Shown piece by piece: positions 33,047 through 41,133 of a stretch of 64,000 nucleotides of DNA. A program made the position numbers and the translations under genes. The DNA lies in assembly GCA_023410475.1 (NCBI GenBank), contig JAEYPS010000006.1, positions 1 to 64,000 on the forward strand, read 5' to 3'. The DNA comes from Bacillota bacterium (GTDB lineage: Bacteria > Bacillota > Clostridia > Christensenellales > SZUA-584). Within the stretch, counting starts at the first letter, position 1; the number at the start of each line of letters is the position of its first letter. The notes beneath the pieces were generated by a model. It worked only from the letters and a program-made list of their open reading frames with translations. It did not search any database and had not been told where the DNA came from.

Positions 33047-34393
33047 TTAACTATTATTATCTTCAATGCTATCTTCAATTCGCTTAAGCAAGGCTTTAAA
33101 ATCTATGGCAGTAGTCCGTGGTAAACCTTCATATTCATTATTTAAGTATTTATTTCGTATATTATTTTTCTGGTATAAACGTTTTTCATATGCAGATACA
33201 CAACGTATTTGTTTATGGCCCATTTCTTCTTCACTAAGAATATATGTTGCCTCTCGTGCAAATTCAGCTTCCATAAGCATTGTATTATGGGTTGTCATTA
33301 TCACTTGTCCCTCAATAAATGGTTCAATTTCTTGCAATACTTTTTGAAAAAGCAGGTCGTGTATTCCTGCATCAACTTCATCGATAATTACAGTACAACC
33401 CATACAAGCAGATATCAAAAAACAAAGCACATGTACAATCTGATGATTCCCTGTAGATTCTCTAGAAAATTCAATTTTTCGATTTTCTCCGGCAACTATT
33501 TTCTCAAGATAAAGTTGATACTTAACTTTATTTTCGTCATATGTTTTTTTGTAGTAGGCCTTTTTTATATCTGAATTAATTGCAGAAAAGAAAGAAGTGA
33601 ATATAAATTCAGCTATGTCAAGCTGTTTTTCTTCTAAAAGCGGAATTTGCCCCCGTGTCGGTTTTTCAAAAATCTCATATGGCGCATTCAAACCATCCCA
33701 TTTCCTGGTTCCTAGTCCAATGTAACATGATAGCATACTGAATTCTGCAAGAATATCATCAAAATTCTCTGAAATATTGTTGCTCGCATAAGATTTAGAC
33801 TTATCATATAATTCATGCAGAACAAGTGCAAGAATCGAGTGTTTCCCCCAATACCTCTTTGCTGCTGCCTTAATATCAGTAAGAAAATCATTGTCTTTAA
33901 CGATTCCACTATTTATCTTTATCTTTCCAGGAACGCAATCAAAATATATGCCCCTCCTTTGACTTAACAAATATTCGAGACGTTCGTGTACAATCTCATC
34001 TTTACTGAACTCAACAGAATAACTGCCGCTATTCCCATATATTGAAAACTCATACTCAGCAATTATTGTTTCTTCATTACCAATCATACGGTAATCATCA
34101 ATTATTGCCTTCATGTCACGCATTCCTAACATAATTTGCTGGCGCATAAGTTTTTCCATATTTTCATCTGCAAATATAGAATCTTTACTAAGAAGTTCTT
34201 GGTATACATCTCGCATATCCATAGTTGTCATTAATTCTTTTAGTAGTACAAATCCAGACATTAAGTTAGATTTTCCAGCTCCATTTTCGCCATAAATCAT
34301 TGTAAGATGCTTAGATTCTCCATCTCTACGCCTTAAATCTAGCTCAATATTATCAAAAGAGCGAAAATTTTTAAGTTTCAGTTTTGTGAACAT
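33047..34393 (-). CDS. AAA ATPase of the OLD/RecF-like SMC fold (AAA_15/AAA_21), possible defence protein
   Basis: A 448-residue ATPase with Walker A MIYGENGAGKSN near the N terminus after LKLKNFRSFDNIELDL, a signature-like FSRESTGNHQIVHVL, Walker B CTVIIDEVDAGIHD and an H-loop VIMTTHNT. This is the architecture of ATP-binding proteins found in OLD, Gabija-, Septu- and retron-associated defence systems, but no effector domain (TOPRIM or nuclease) is seen in it. The ATG at 34393 has AGGTGAGG upstream. Its partner, if any, is not adjacent: a 485-base gap follows, then the YjzC-like/GIY-YIG pair on the other strand. Very AT-rich. Confidence 0.8.
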   Translation of the reverse strand: MFTKLKLKNFRSFDNIELDLRRRDGESKHLTMIYGENGAGKSNLMSGFVLLKELMTTMDMRDVYQELLSKDSIFADENMEKLMRQQIMLGMRDMKAIIDDYRMIGNEETIIAEYEFSIYGNSGSYSVEFSKDEIVHERLEYLLSQRRGIYFDCVPGKIKINSGIVKDNDFLTDIKAAAKRYWGKHSILALVLHELYDKSKSYASNNISENFDDILAEFSMLSCYIGLGTRKWDGLNAPYEIFEKPTRGQIPLLEEKQLDIAEFIFTSFFSAINSDIKKAYYKKTYDENKVKYQLYLEKIVAGENRKIEFSRESTGNHQIVHVLCFLISACMGCTVIIDEVDAGIHDLLFQKVLQEIEPFIEGQVIMTTHNTMLMEAEFAREATYILSEEEMGHKQIRCVSAYEKRLYQKNNIRNKYLNNEYEGLPRTTAIDFKALLKRIEDSIEDNNS

Positions 34394-34878
34394 ATACCTC
34401 ACCTCATAAATTACGTACGGGTATTATCTCATGGTTGTCATCATAAATCAACTTATTTTCATAAAAAATATAATTATCTTTATATATTGTTACCCAAATT
34501 GTCATATATGTGCTTTAATTTAGTGTTATTACTTGACAAGCAAGAGGCGGCGTGTTATCTTATCTCCAGAGCTTGGCACTCCAATGAAGAGGCTGCTAAC
34601 TTACAAGATGTTTCTATATTTTAATTCCTTCATTATACTATCTTGTAATAGCGGTCAACAGTTCTTTGAAGTTCCTTGATTCTGTAAAGTAAGGGTAAAC
34701 AAAAAGACACCTTTGTCAGGAGTCTCCTCGCGCCGACTAATGCAATTGGCTGATATTTGTTAATAGCATTGACAGTGTATCACGACCACGACTACTTTGC
34801 AATCTTAATTTTTCGGCAGAAAGGATGAAATCGCGAGACTTGTGAGCCTTTACCATATTATTATGGGGGTTTTCATAA

Positions 34879-35049
34879 ATGAAAACGATTATCAAAACTG
34901 GGCAAAAGGCCCCTGTTTCGGGTCAGTATAAACCCGCGGGTATCAAAACCGAGGTCACGTTTGTCAAAAGCAACAAGGTCCCTCCAACGAAAAAAGGTGC
35001 TACTACATTCACCCTCGTTGACAAGACAAAGCATAAGGAGGGACGCTAA
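34879..35049 (+). CDS. YjzC-like small protein
   Basis: A 56-residue protein (KTIIKTGQKAPVSGQYKP, then EVTFVKSNKVPPTKKGATTFTLVDKTKHKEGR in part) with the SGQYxP and PPT motifs of the YjzC family. The family is of unknown function. TTATGGGGG precedes the ATG. The stop and the ATG of the GIY-YIG gene touch (TAAATG), so both are one translational unit. The gap 34394-34878 upstream contains an isolated TTGACA at about 34768 but no clear gene. Confidence 0.7.
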   Translation: MKTIIKTGQKAPVSGQYKPAGIKTEVTFVKSNKVPPTKKGATTFTLVDKTKHKEGR

Positions 35050-35466
35050 ATGAAAATAATCTCATTGACGTTTGACGGTTACTGGAGAGAGGTTAACAAG
35101 GGTAGCGTTTCAGCCAATTCAGGCATATACGGTGTATATGCCTGCACCTATAACCAGAACGAGAAAACTGTATCTCTCAGAGAACTTATGTACATAGGTG
35201 AATCCGAAAACGTCAGAGACAGGTTGGCAGAGCACGAGCGCCTTCCTAACTGGAAAAAACGTCTTAAAAGTGGAGAAACACTTTGTTATTCGTTTGCTCC
35301 CGTCGGGTCTGACGACAGGAATAGAGCAGAAGCAGCTGTAATCTATCATCATAAGCCGCCGTGCAATGAAGAGTACAAGTACTCGTTTCCATTCCCAGAC
35401 ACTACTATCAACACATCTGGAAAGAATTGCTTCCTTGACTCAAGCTTCACGGTAACAGACACTTGA
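35050..35466 (+). CDS. GIY-YIG endonuclease-like protein
   Basis: A 138-residue protein with the complete GIY-YIG core: SGIYGVYACTYN, LMYIGESENVRDRLAEHERL and the catalytic Glu in NRAEAAVIYHHKPPCNEEY. Stand-alone GIY-YIG proteins act as endonucleases or deaminase-like DNA repair subunits. It starts directly at the YjzC-like stop. The link to that small protein suggests a functional pair, possibly defence or toxin-antitoxin like, which is inference from position only. Confidence 0.85.
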   Translation: MKIISLTFDGYWREVNKGSVSANSGIYGVYACTYNQNEKTVSLRELMYIGESENVRDRLAEHERLPNWKKRLKSGETLCYSFAPVGSDDRNRAEAAVIYHHKPPCNEEYKYSFPFPDTTINTSGKNCFLDSSFTVTDT

Positions 35467-35476
35467 TAAGTTTTGA

Positions 35477-35504
35477 GGCCTGGGTACTTTCGAGTACCTA
35501 GGCC
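35477..35504 (+). terminator. Hairpin after the GIY-YIG gene
   Basis: A 12-bp stem GGCCTGGGTACT / AGTACCTAGGCC closed by TTCG. No T run follows, so it is a very stable hairpin of uncertain efficiency. The gap to 35733 shows a 41-codon open frame (35541-35666) without ribosome binding site and nothing else. Confidence 0.55.
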
Positions 35505-35733
35505 ATAACCTAAATAGAAATACTCATAGTTAATTTGCATATGCTTATAATTTATATCGGTGTAGCATGGACAAATAACTATTACTCATTTAAAGAATAC
35601 AGGAAAGGAGGAGAAGATGGTGAATTGAATAATTTGAAAAAGCTATTGGCTAACAAAATAGCCTAGGGCTAACGAAACACACATGGAGTTTACTAAAGGT
35701 AGAAGATATTGAATAAATAAGGAGAAAACACTT

Positions 35734-36768
35734 ATGAGTTTACAAACAGATTTTTTAGAGTTTCATAATAGAATCAAACTTGATTATGATGTGAGGTCGG
35801 AATTAAAGGACAAACGCGATATTTTAGTTGATATTTTGAGGGATAGTGGCAAACTTCCAGGATTTGAAGTTCTTAACCAAGGTAGCTATATTATGCATAC
35901 TGGTGCAGAGCCGCTTGATGGTAAGGAATATGACATTGATGTTGGATTAAAGTTTAATGTCAGTTACAATGACTATGAGCCGATGGAACTGAAGAATATC
36001 ATTTATGACATTCTACAGGATCACACTGAATATGGGGCAGATATAAAAAAGCCTTGTGTTACGGTAACATACAAAAAAGATGGAGAAGCAGCATACCATG
36101 TTGATTTAGTGGTATATGCATATGCTGATAAGACTAAACATGATAGCCAAATGTATTTAGCACGCGGCAAGGATAGCACCTCGGAAGAAACTTGCTGGGA
36201 GAAAGCTGATCCTAAAGGTCTAATTGATTATATCAATTCTGCCGCTGGTACGGATGATCGTGATCAGTACCGACGGATTATACGTTATATGAAGCGTTGG
36301 AAAAATTTAAAATTTGATAGTAGTGGACACGCAGAACCGGCAAGTATTGGAGTCACTTTAATTGCCGCAGATTATTTCGAAGCCCATACAGTTGGAGATG
36401 GATATGATGATCTGAACTCTGTATTATCATTAGCGAAGGAGATTAAAGGCTTGTTTTACTTTGTGGGTATTAACGACAAGGACAGATGTTTATATCGTAT
36501 AAAATATCCAATGCCAAGTACGCTGTCATTTGAATCTGATACGGACGCATTTGTAAAAATGACAGATTCACAAATGACAGATTTTAAAGATAAGGTGGAA
36601 AAGTTGATTCGCGATTTAGAAGCAGCTAAATCAGAGGCTGATGAGGTGGAGCAGTGTAAAAAACTACAAAAAATCTTTGGCGATGATTTCCATGTGCCAG
36701 AAGCTAAGAATGTTTCTAAACAACAGAGAAACTATATCCCGTCTTCAAGTGCATCAGGATCATACTAA
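35734..36768 (+). CDS. cdnA: CBASS CD-NTase (cyclic oligonucleotide synthase, DncV-like)
   Basis: A 344-residue nucleotidyltransferase of the cGAS/DncV-like family. The active site is visible: VLNQGSYIMHTG (GS), EYDIDVGLKF (DxD) and AYHVDLVVYA (third Asp). The later SIGVTLIAADYF and helical C terminus fit CD-NTases. On phage infection such enzymes make cyclic di- or trinucleotides that switch on an effector. The ATG has AAGGAGA upstream. The product ends KQQRNYIPSSSASGSY; its C terminus is the expected substrate for conjugation by Cap2, next in the operon (one base between stop and start). Subtype and product cannot be told from sequence alone. Confidence 0.9.
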   Translation: MSLQTDFLEFHNRIKLDYDVRSELKDKRDILVDILRDSGKLPGFEVLNQGSYIMHTGAEPLDGKEYDIDVGLKFNVSYNDYEPMELKNIIYDILQDHTEYGADIKKPCVTVTYKKDGEAAYHVDLVVYAYADKTKHDSQMYLARGKDSTSEETCWEKADPKGLIDYINSAAGTDDRDQYRRIIRYMKRWKNLKFDSSGHAEPASIGVTLIAADYFEAHTVGDGYDDLNSVLSLAKEIKGLFYFVGINDKDRCLYRIKYPMPSTLSFESDTDAFVKMTDSQMTDFKDKVEKLIRDLEAAKSEADEVEQCKKLQKIFGDDFHVPEAKNVSKQQRNYIPSSSASGSY

Positions 36769-36769
36769 T

Positions 36770-38512
36770 ATGGATTTTAACGCAGTTTACGATACTCTTT
36801 TAGATAATCGAAAGGTTACTGCTATTGTTCGCCAAGATCCATGTACGTATATGGGAATTTCATATGAATGCTTCATATCTTGTAAACTATCAGTATCAGA
36901 CTCGATGATACCAGTTTTTATTGGCATATCAGAGAAATGGGAACAGGAACTAGTTGATATATATATCGAAAACTATAAGAGCTTCCCTTATATTCCTCAT
37001 GTAGACGTAAAGGGAAAAATATGCCTGTTTGATCTGGAAGGCGTGTTAATTGATACAAATCTTTGTGGCCTTCTGCACCAATGTGTTAATAGGGCAATTA
37101 TGGTTTTATCTGACGGTCTAAGTGGGAGAAATAAAGAGGACTTCATAAAAGAGTTTGATTTATATTGGTGTCAGTTGCCGGCGAAAAGAAATATAAAGTG
37201 CGTTATTCCAGCCGAGCCCAAAATACAGATTATCAAATATGTGGAGGAAAAAGTTGCGCCTCGGCGTAAAAATGAAAAATATGCGGCATATATAAAAAGA
37301 ATGGAAGGTAATGAATTGTTTGCCGCGGTTGATACCGACGCCTTTAGTACTTGGAGTATTAGTGAAGCGCAGAAAAATGGCATTTATTTTTATCTTTATG
37401 CAAAAAGTTACGTCTATCCTCCAGATCCAAGAATATTGTTAAATTTCGAGTTTATCAATAATCTATTAAGGCTTGTTGCAGCGGATGAATATAAAAGAGC
37501 ATTGCATAAAGCAGCTAGCGATAAGCTGTTCATATTCCAAATAGAACAACCCAATGGGATGAAAACTTGCTTTGGAGTCCTGATCAAAAATGCCGTGGTG
37601 TTAGAAGATAACGGATTCTACAATATAAAGGAAACGGCTTCCACAAAAATGTATCCGTTATCTATTCAAAGAATAGACAAATCTTATCTGATGAATAGAA
37701 TAACCAGCCCAGCTATATCATTAACGGAGAAGAAGTGCCTCCTAATTGGGTGTGGGTCTATTGGTGGATACCTTGTTAATGAGTTGATCAAGTTTGGCTT
37801 TGAAAGTATTACTTTAGTAGATGAAGATTTGTTGATGGCAGAAAACGTATTTCGTCATTTTCTTGGTATTGAGTATATTGGTCAGTATAAAGCGGGAGCA
37901 TTAGTGCGATATTTTAGAAAAAATATCCCTCACTTGACGTTGAATTCTATCGATGACAATATTCGAGATTTGATTGAGGATGGTAGCATTGATCTTGCTG
38001 AATATGATTTTATAATTTCGGCAACGGGTAATCATAATATTAACCGCTGGATCAATAAAACTGTATATACTCAAAAGATAAAGGCACCCGTTTTTTATGT
38101 GTGGAATGAGCCACTTGATTTAGGGTGTCATGTTGCAGTTGTAAAATCAACACGAACAGGTTGCTATGAATGTTTTTTCAAACGTGATGAAAAAAGCCAG
38201 GAATTATATGATTCTACGGCATATTGTTCTCCTGGACAAAATGTTACGAAAAACTTTACTGGATGTGGAGGTTCCTTTATTCCTTATGGTTCAACAATAT
38301 CTTTGAAATCTACTGTTCTTTGCATGGATTGGATTAATCGGATCATTGATGGAAGGTGTTGTGATAACGTATTAGTCTCTCTAAAGGGAGATGGCTACTA
38401 CTTTGTAAAAGCTGATTTTAAAATGTCTACAATGTATACACAACAGTCAAATCATTTGAATGTTACAATAGGATCTAAGTTCAGAAATGCAAAATGCGAA
38501 GTGTGTGGATAA
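36770..38512 (+). CDS. cap2: CBASS Cap2, E2-E1 fusion protein
   Basis: A 580-residue protein. The N-terminal part is E2-like (PHVDVKGKICLFDLEGVLID, candidate active Cys in the ICL segment), a middle adapter follows, and the C-terminal part is a ThiF/E1 adenylation domain (LLIGCGSIGGYLVNELIKFG, TLVDEDLLMAENVFRHF, FIISATGNHNINRW). Cys pairs CYEC and CEVC near the C terminus can hold zinc, and GCGGSF may hold the E1 Cys. Cap2 attaches the CD-NTase to targets through its C terminus and so primes it. The frame is open from 36641, but ATG 36770 follows the cyclase stop directly and is preferred. Confidence 0.9.
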   Translation: MDFNAVYDTLLDNRKVTAIVRQDPCTYMGISYECFISCKLSVSDSMIPVFIGISEKWEQELVDIYIENYKSFPYIPHVDVKGKICLFDLEGVLIDTNLCGLLHQCVNRAIMVLSDGLSGRNKEDFIKEFDLYWCQLPAKRNIKCVIPAEPKIQIIKYVEEKVAPRRKNEKYAAYIKRMEGNELFAAVDTDAFSTWSISEAQKNGIYFYLYAKSYVYPPDPRILLNFEFINNLLRLVAADEYKRALHKAASDKLFIFQIEQPNGMKTCFGVLIKNAVVLEDNGFYNIKETASTKMYPLSIQRIDKSYLMNRITSPAISLTEKKCLLIGCGSIGGYLVNELIKFGFESITLVDEDLLMAENVFRHFLGIEYIGQYKAGALVRYFRKNIPHLTLNSIDDNIRDLIEDGSIDLAEYDFIISATGNHNINRWINKTVYTQKIKAPVFYVWNEPLDLGCHVAVVKSTRTGCYECFFKRDEKSQELYDSTAYCSPGQNVTKNFTGCGGSFIPYGSTISLKSTVLCMDWINRIIDGRCCDNVLVSLKGDGYYFVKADFKMSTMYTQQSNHLNVTIGSKFRNAKCEVCG

Positions 38513-38516
38513 ATAT

Positions 38517-38990
38517 ATGGTATTTGAAAGCAAGGGTAGGCAAATAAAAATATGTGATAGTGTATTGAGTATCATAAGAAAATATCTCCAATGTGACAGG
38601 AAAACCTGCGAAGCAGGAGGTGTACTAATAGGCCGTGAAAACCTTTCTAATAGTAATCTGATTATGGAATATGCAACAGAACCAATGCCTAAAGACAAAA
38701 GAAGTCGAAATAGGTTTTATCGTGGAGATAATGGTCATATTGATTTTTATAGAAATCTTTATGAAGAGAGCCAAAGAATTTATGCTTATGTAGGCGAATG
38801 GCATACTCATCCGGAGGCAGTTCCGTCGTATTCCATTATAGATTTGAAAAATTGGAGAGAGATTGGAAAAGATGCCTTTCAAGATAGCACACAAATTCAT
38901 TTAATCGCTGGGTATGATACGTTACGGCTATGGGAATTTTCAAGTTCTACACAGGCAATAACAGAGTTGATAACGATGAGATGGAGTTGA
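38517..38990 (+). CDS. cap3: CBASS Cap3, JAB/JAMM deconjugating protease
   Basis: A 157-residue JAB protein with Glu in CEAGGVLIG and the zinc motif GEWHTHPEAVPSYSIID (H-x-H-x7-S-x2-D type). Cap3 cuts the Cap2-made conjugates and tunes the system. ATG 38517 lies four bases after the Cap2 stop; an ATG at 38487 would overlap cap2 by 26 bases and is possible. Three genes cyclase-cap2-cap3 define this as a type II CBASS operon. Confidence 0.9.
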   Translation: MVFESKGRQIKICDSVLSIIRKYLQCDRKTCEAGGVLIGRENLSNSNLIMEYATEPMPKDKRSRNRFYRGDNGHIDFYRNLYEESQRIYAYVGEWHTHPEAVPSYSIIDLKNWREIGKDAFQDSTQIHLIAGYDTLRLWEFSSSTQAITELITMRWS

Positions 38991-38996
38991 TTTTAG

Positions 38997-39824
38997 ATGA
39001 AGAAGATTAGGGATTGGAAAGGGCCATATACTCAATTGGTAATTTTAGTAGCCACATTGGCTATTCCGAGTATGATTGATGTTACCTCCATAATCAGGAT
39101 GATATTTAGCACTAATAATCTAAATTTTGATAATGCAAAATACTTTTTCTTAATGAAGTTAGGCAATGGAATCATCGGTATAGTGTTTATGCTAATAGTA
39201 TTGTTTGTGTGGATTCGTAAGAGTAATAAAAGCAGTTTGCTAAATACCGGAGACTTGTATCATGATCACTTATATGTAGGTTATTGGATTTGCTCAAAAA
39301 TTCTAGGTTATAAAAAATGTAATCTCATACGGGTTCCAGTTGCAATGCAATTTAAGTTAGTCATTAGGGATACCTTTGTAGATTACGATTATGGACAAGA
39401 CAATGATTATCGAGATATAGATGATGAAAATATTAAAATAAAATCCCCGTCTAATAATTATTCAAGTACTGTTAACCTTGTATTATCTGATACATATCCT
39501 GTTTTTAAAGAAATGTTACCCACAAGCACAAGTGATCTTTCAACCATTTGGATTCAACGTGATAATAAAAATGATTCTGTGCGAAGCTACAGTAAAAAAT
39601 TCCGAGAGAGTGTTCAAAATACTGTTAGACAGTTGCCAAATAACGTGTGCGCGATTAACCTTTATCCAACATTAAATCCGAAGCATAGCTACTGGATTGC
39701 AAGGAATGTTTTTAAGTTGGGTGGCAGATCTAATATACGAATACTTACAATATTTTCGCAGCCTAATAAAAATGGAAACTGGAACTTTTCAGAAACTGGT
39801 ACAGTGATATTTACAGAGAAATAA
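38997..39824 (+). CDS. Two-TM protein, likely CBASS effector of unrecognised class
   Basis: A 275-residue protein with two membrane helices at the N terminus (about 12-36, LVILVATLAIPSMIDV, and 51-71, LGNGIIGIVFMLIVLFVW) and a soluble domain of about 200 residues. The last part (VCAINLYPTLNPKHSYWIARN, then NIRILTIFSQ) has a faint resemblance to the strand-P-x2-S-helix pattern of SAVED domains, but not enough to assign. It follows cap3 after six bases and is the only candidate effector of the operon, so ligand binding would be expected to make it attack the membrane. Its position at the end of the operon is unusual, as effectors often come first. Confidence 0.65.
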   Translation: MKKIRDWKGPYTQLVILVATLAIPSMIDVTSIIRMIFSTNNLNFDNAKYFFLMKLGNGIIGIVFMLIVLFVWIRKSNKSSLLNTGDLYHDHLYVGYWICSKILGYKKCNLIRVPVAMQFKLVIRDTFVDYDYGQDNDYRDIDDENIKIKSPSNNYSSTVNLVLSDTYPVFKEMLPTSTSDLSTIWIQRDNKNDSVRSYSKKFRESVQNTVRQLPNNVCAINLYPTLNPKHSYWIARNVFKLGGRSNIRILTIFSQPNKNGNWNFSETGTVIFTEK

Positions 39825-39957
39825 TTAATCGTTGGAAAGAGTTGAAATCCTATAGTATTTGTACAATTTAATATTCAGGGGATCGTAAAACACGGTTCGA
39901 TAAGCCATGTTGCTAACTATAAGTTGGCTATCATTCCATAAAAAATATTTAAATATG

Positions 39958-39996
39958 AAGCTCTGTAACGGAATCTAATCGTTGCAGGGCTTTTTT
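39958..39996 (+). terminator. Terminator at the right end of the inserted element
   Basis: AAGCTCTGTAACG (39958-39970) pairs with CGTTGCAGGGCTT (39980-39992) with two G-U pairs, followed by TTTT. It closes the CBASS operon about 30 bases before the junction with virD4. Confidence 0.82.
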
Positions 39997-40027
39997 GATG
40001 AAAAAGTCCTTGACAATTCGTTTCGGG

Positions 40028-40853
40028 CAAGACTGCCAAGTCCATCCTTATTTCCTGCGGCGCGCGGCTGGCCCCGTTTGACATACAGGAGCTGCGCGAG
40101 CTGACGGCCTACGACGAGCTGGAGCTGGATACGCTGGGCGACCGCAAAACGGCGCTGTTCATCATCATTTCCGACACGGACGACACGTTCAATTTTCTCG
40201 TCAGTATGGCCTATACCCAGCTTTTCAACCTGCTGTGCGAAAAGGCCGATGATATATATGGCGGCAGGCTGCCGGTGCATGTGCGCTGCCTCATCGACGA
40301 GACGGCCAACATCGGCCAGATACCCAAGCTGGAAAAGCTCATGTCTACCATCCGCAGCCGTGAGATATCCGCCTGCCTGTTTCTACAGGCGCAAAGCCAG
40401 CTCAAGGCGCTGTATAAAGACCATGCCGATACCATCGTTGGCAATTGTGCCAGCACCATTTTCTTAGGCGGCAAGGAGAAAAGTACGCTCAAGGATATTT
40501 CGGAAATCTTAGGAAAGGAGACGATTGACCTGTACAACACCTCCGAGAACCGGGGACGGGAAAAATCCCACGGCCTCAGTTATCAGAAGTTGGGAAAGGA
40601 GTTGATGACCCAAGACGAGCTCGCCGTCATGGACGGCGGAAAGTGCATACTCCAGCTTCAGGGCGTGCGCCCCTTCCTGTCGGAAAAATACGATATTACG
40701 CAACATCCGAATTATCCGTATCTGTCCGATGCCGACCCGCGCAACGCTTTTCGGATTGAAAAGTACCTTTCAACCAAACTCAAGCTCAAACCGGACGAGG
40801 TGTGCGATGTCTACGACATCGCCATCACGGACGAACCCGATGCCGCCAAGTAG
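40028..40853 (+). pseudogene. virD4: virD4 coupling protein gene, 3' part, cut off from its start
   Basis: The frame resumes exactly where the 5' part stopped: KTAKSILISCGARLAPFDIQEL, then the Walker B LIDETANIGQIPKLEKLMSTIRS, SACLFLQAQSQLKALY and FLGGKEKSTLKDISEILG up to the stop at 40853. Without the 5' part there is no start before an internal ATG at 40206, so any product would lack the membrane and Walker A parts. 950 bases upstream plus 826 here make 592 codons. The gene ends in a hairpin that includes its stop codon. Confidence 0.9.
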
Positions 40854-40866
40854 CGGCTCTTTTTAT
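40842..40866 (+). terminator. Hairpin overlapping the virD4 stop codon
   Basis: GCCGC (40842-40846) and GCGGC (40853-40857) with a 6-base loop, followed by TCTTTTTAT. This weak terminator may lower expression from virD4 into the following channel genes. Confidence 0.5.
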
Positions 40867-40900
40867 ATACAAAACCAAAAATAAATGGAGGTAAAAACTT

Positions 40901-41116
40901 ATGGATTTCTTCAACAGCGCAGTAGACGTACTGCAAACTCTCGTTATCGCCCTGGGTGCGGGCCTTGCTATCTGGGGCGGTATCAATCTGCTCGAAGGTT
41001 ATGGCAACGATAATCCCGGTGCGAAAAGTCAGGGCATCAAACAGCTTATGGCGGGCGGCGGCGTGGCGCTGATCGGCATTGTTCTGGTGCCGCTGCTCTC
41101 CGGCCTGTTCGGTTGA
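40901..41116 (+). CDS. Maff2-family small membrane protein
   Basis: A 71-residue protein with two hydrophobic helices (VLQTLVIALGAGLAIWGGINLLEG and LMAGGGVALIGIVLVPLLSGLFG). Position between virD4 and virB6 and the helix-loop-helix layout are those of Maff2-type proteins of CTn elements, which resemble VirB2-like pilin subunits. ATGGAGGTAAAAAC precedes the ATG. Confidence 0.85.
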   Translation: MDFFNSAVDVLQTLVIALGAGLAIWGGINLLEGYGNDNPGAKSQGIKQLMAGGGVALIGIVLVPLLSGLFG

Positions 41117-41133
41117 TTGGGGGGTAAACGGTT

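Larger units (their letters stand above)
21596..40027. mobile_element. 18.4 kb Tn4451-like mobilizable element inserted in virD4
   Basis: The segment starts with a large serine recombinase gene and contains TnpV- and TnpW-like small proteins and a MobA/MobL relaxase with its nic region, the set known from Tn4451/Tn4453-type mobilizable transposons. Both ends share CGGG (21592-21595 and 40024-40027), so the crossover must lie in these four bases. Deleting one copy and everything between restores virD4 in frame (KLAAG|KTAK). Cargo: ECF sigma/ABC transporter operon, AAA ATPase, YjzC-like and GIY-YIG genes, type II CBASS operon. Base composition of the defence part is far more AT-rich than the ICE. 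Confidence 0.92.

Noticed and set aside
35541..35666. 41-codon open frame before the CBASS operon
   Set aside because: No ribosome binding site and no recognisable protein features; length is within chance for AT-rich DNA.
36641..36769. Upstream extension of cap2 into the cyclase gene
   Set aside because: It would overlap the cyclase by 128 bases; the ATG one base after the cyclase stop gives the normal Cap2 start.
39885..39915. tRNA-like GGTTCGA word near the right end of the inserted element
   Set aside because: No acceptor stem, D arm or anticodon arm can be folded around it.
21596..40027. Possibility that the virD4 split is an assembly chimera
   Set aside because: The junctions share four bases, rejoin the gene in frame to the expected length, and have a serine recombinase gene at one end, all as expected for real insertion.
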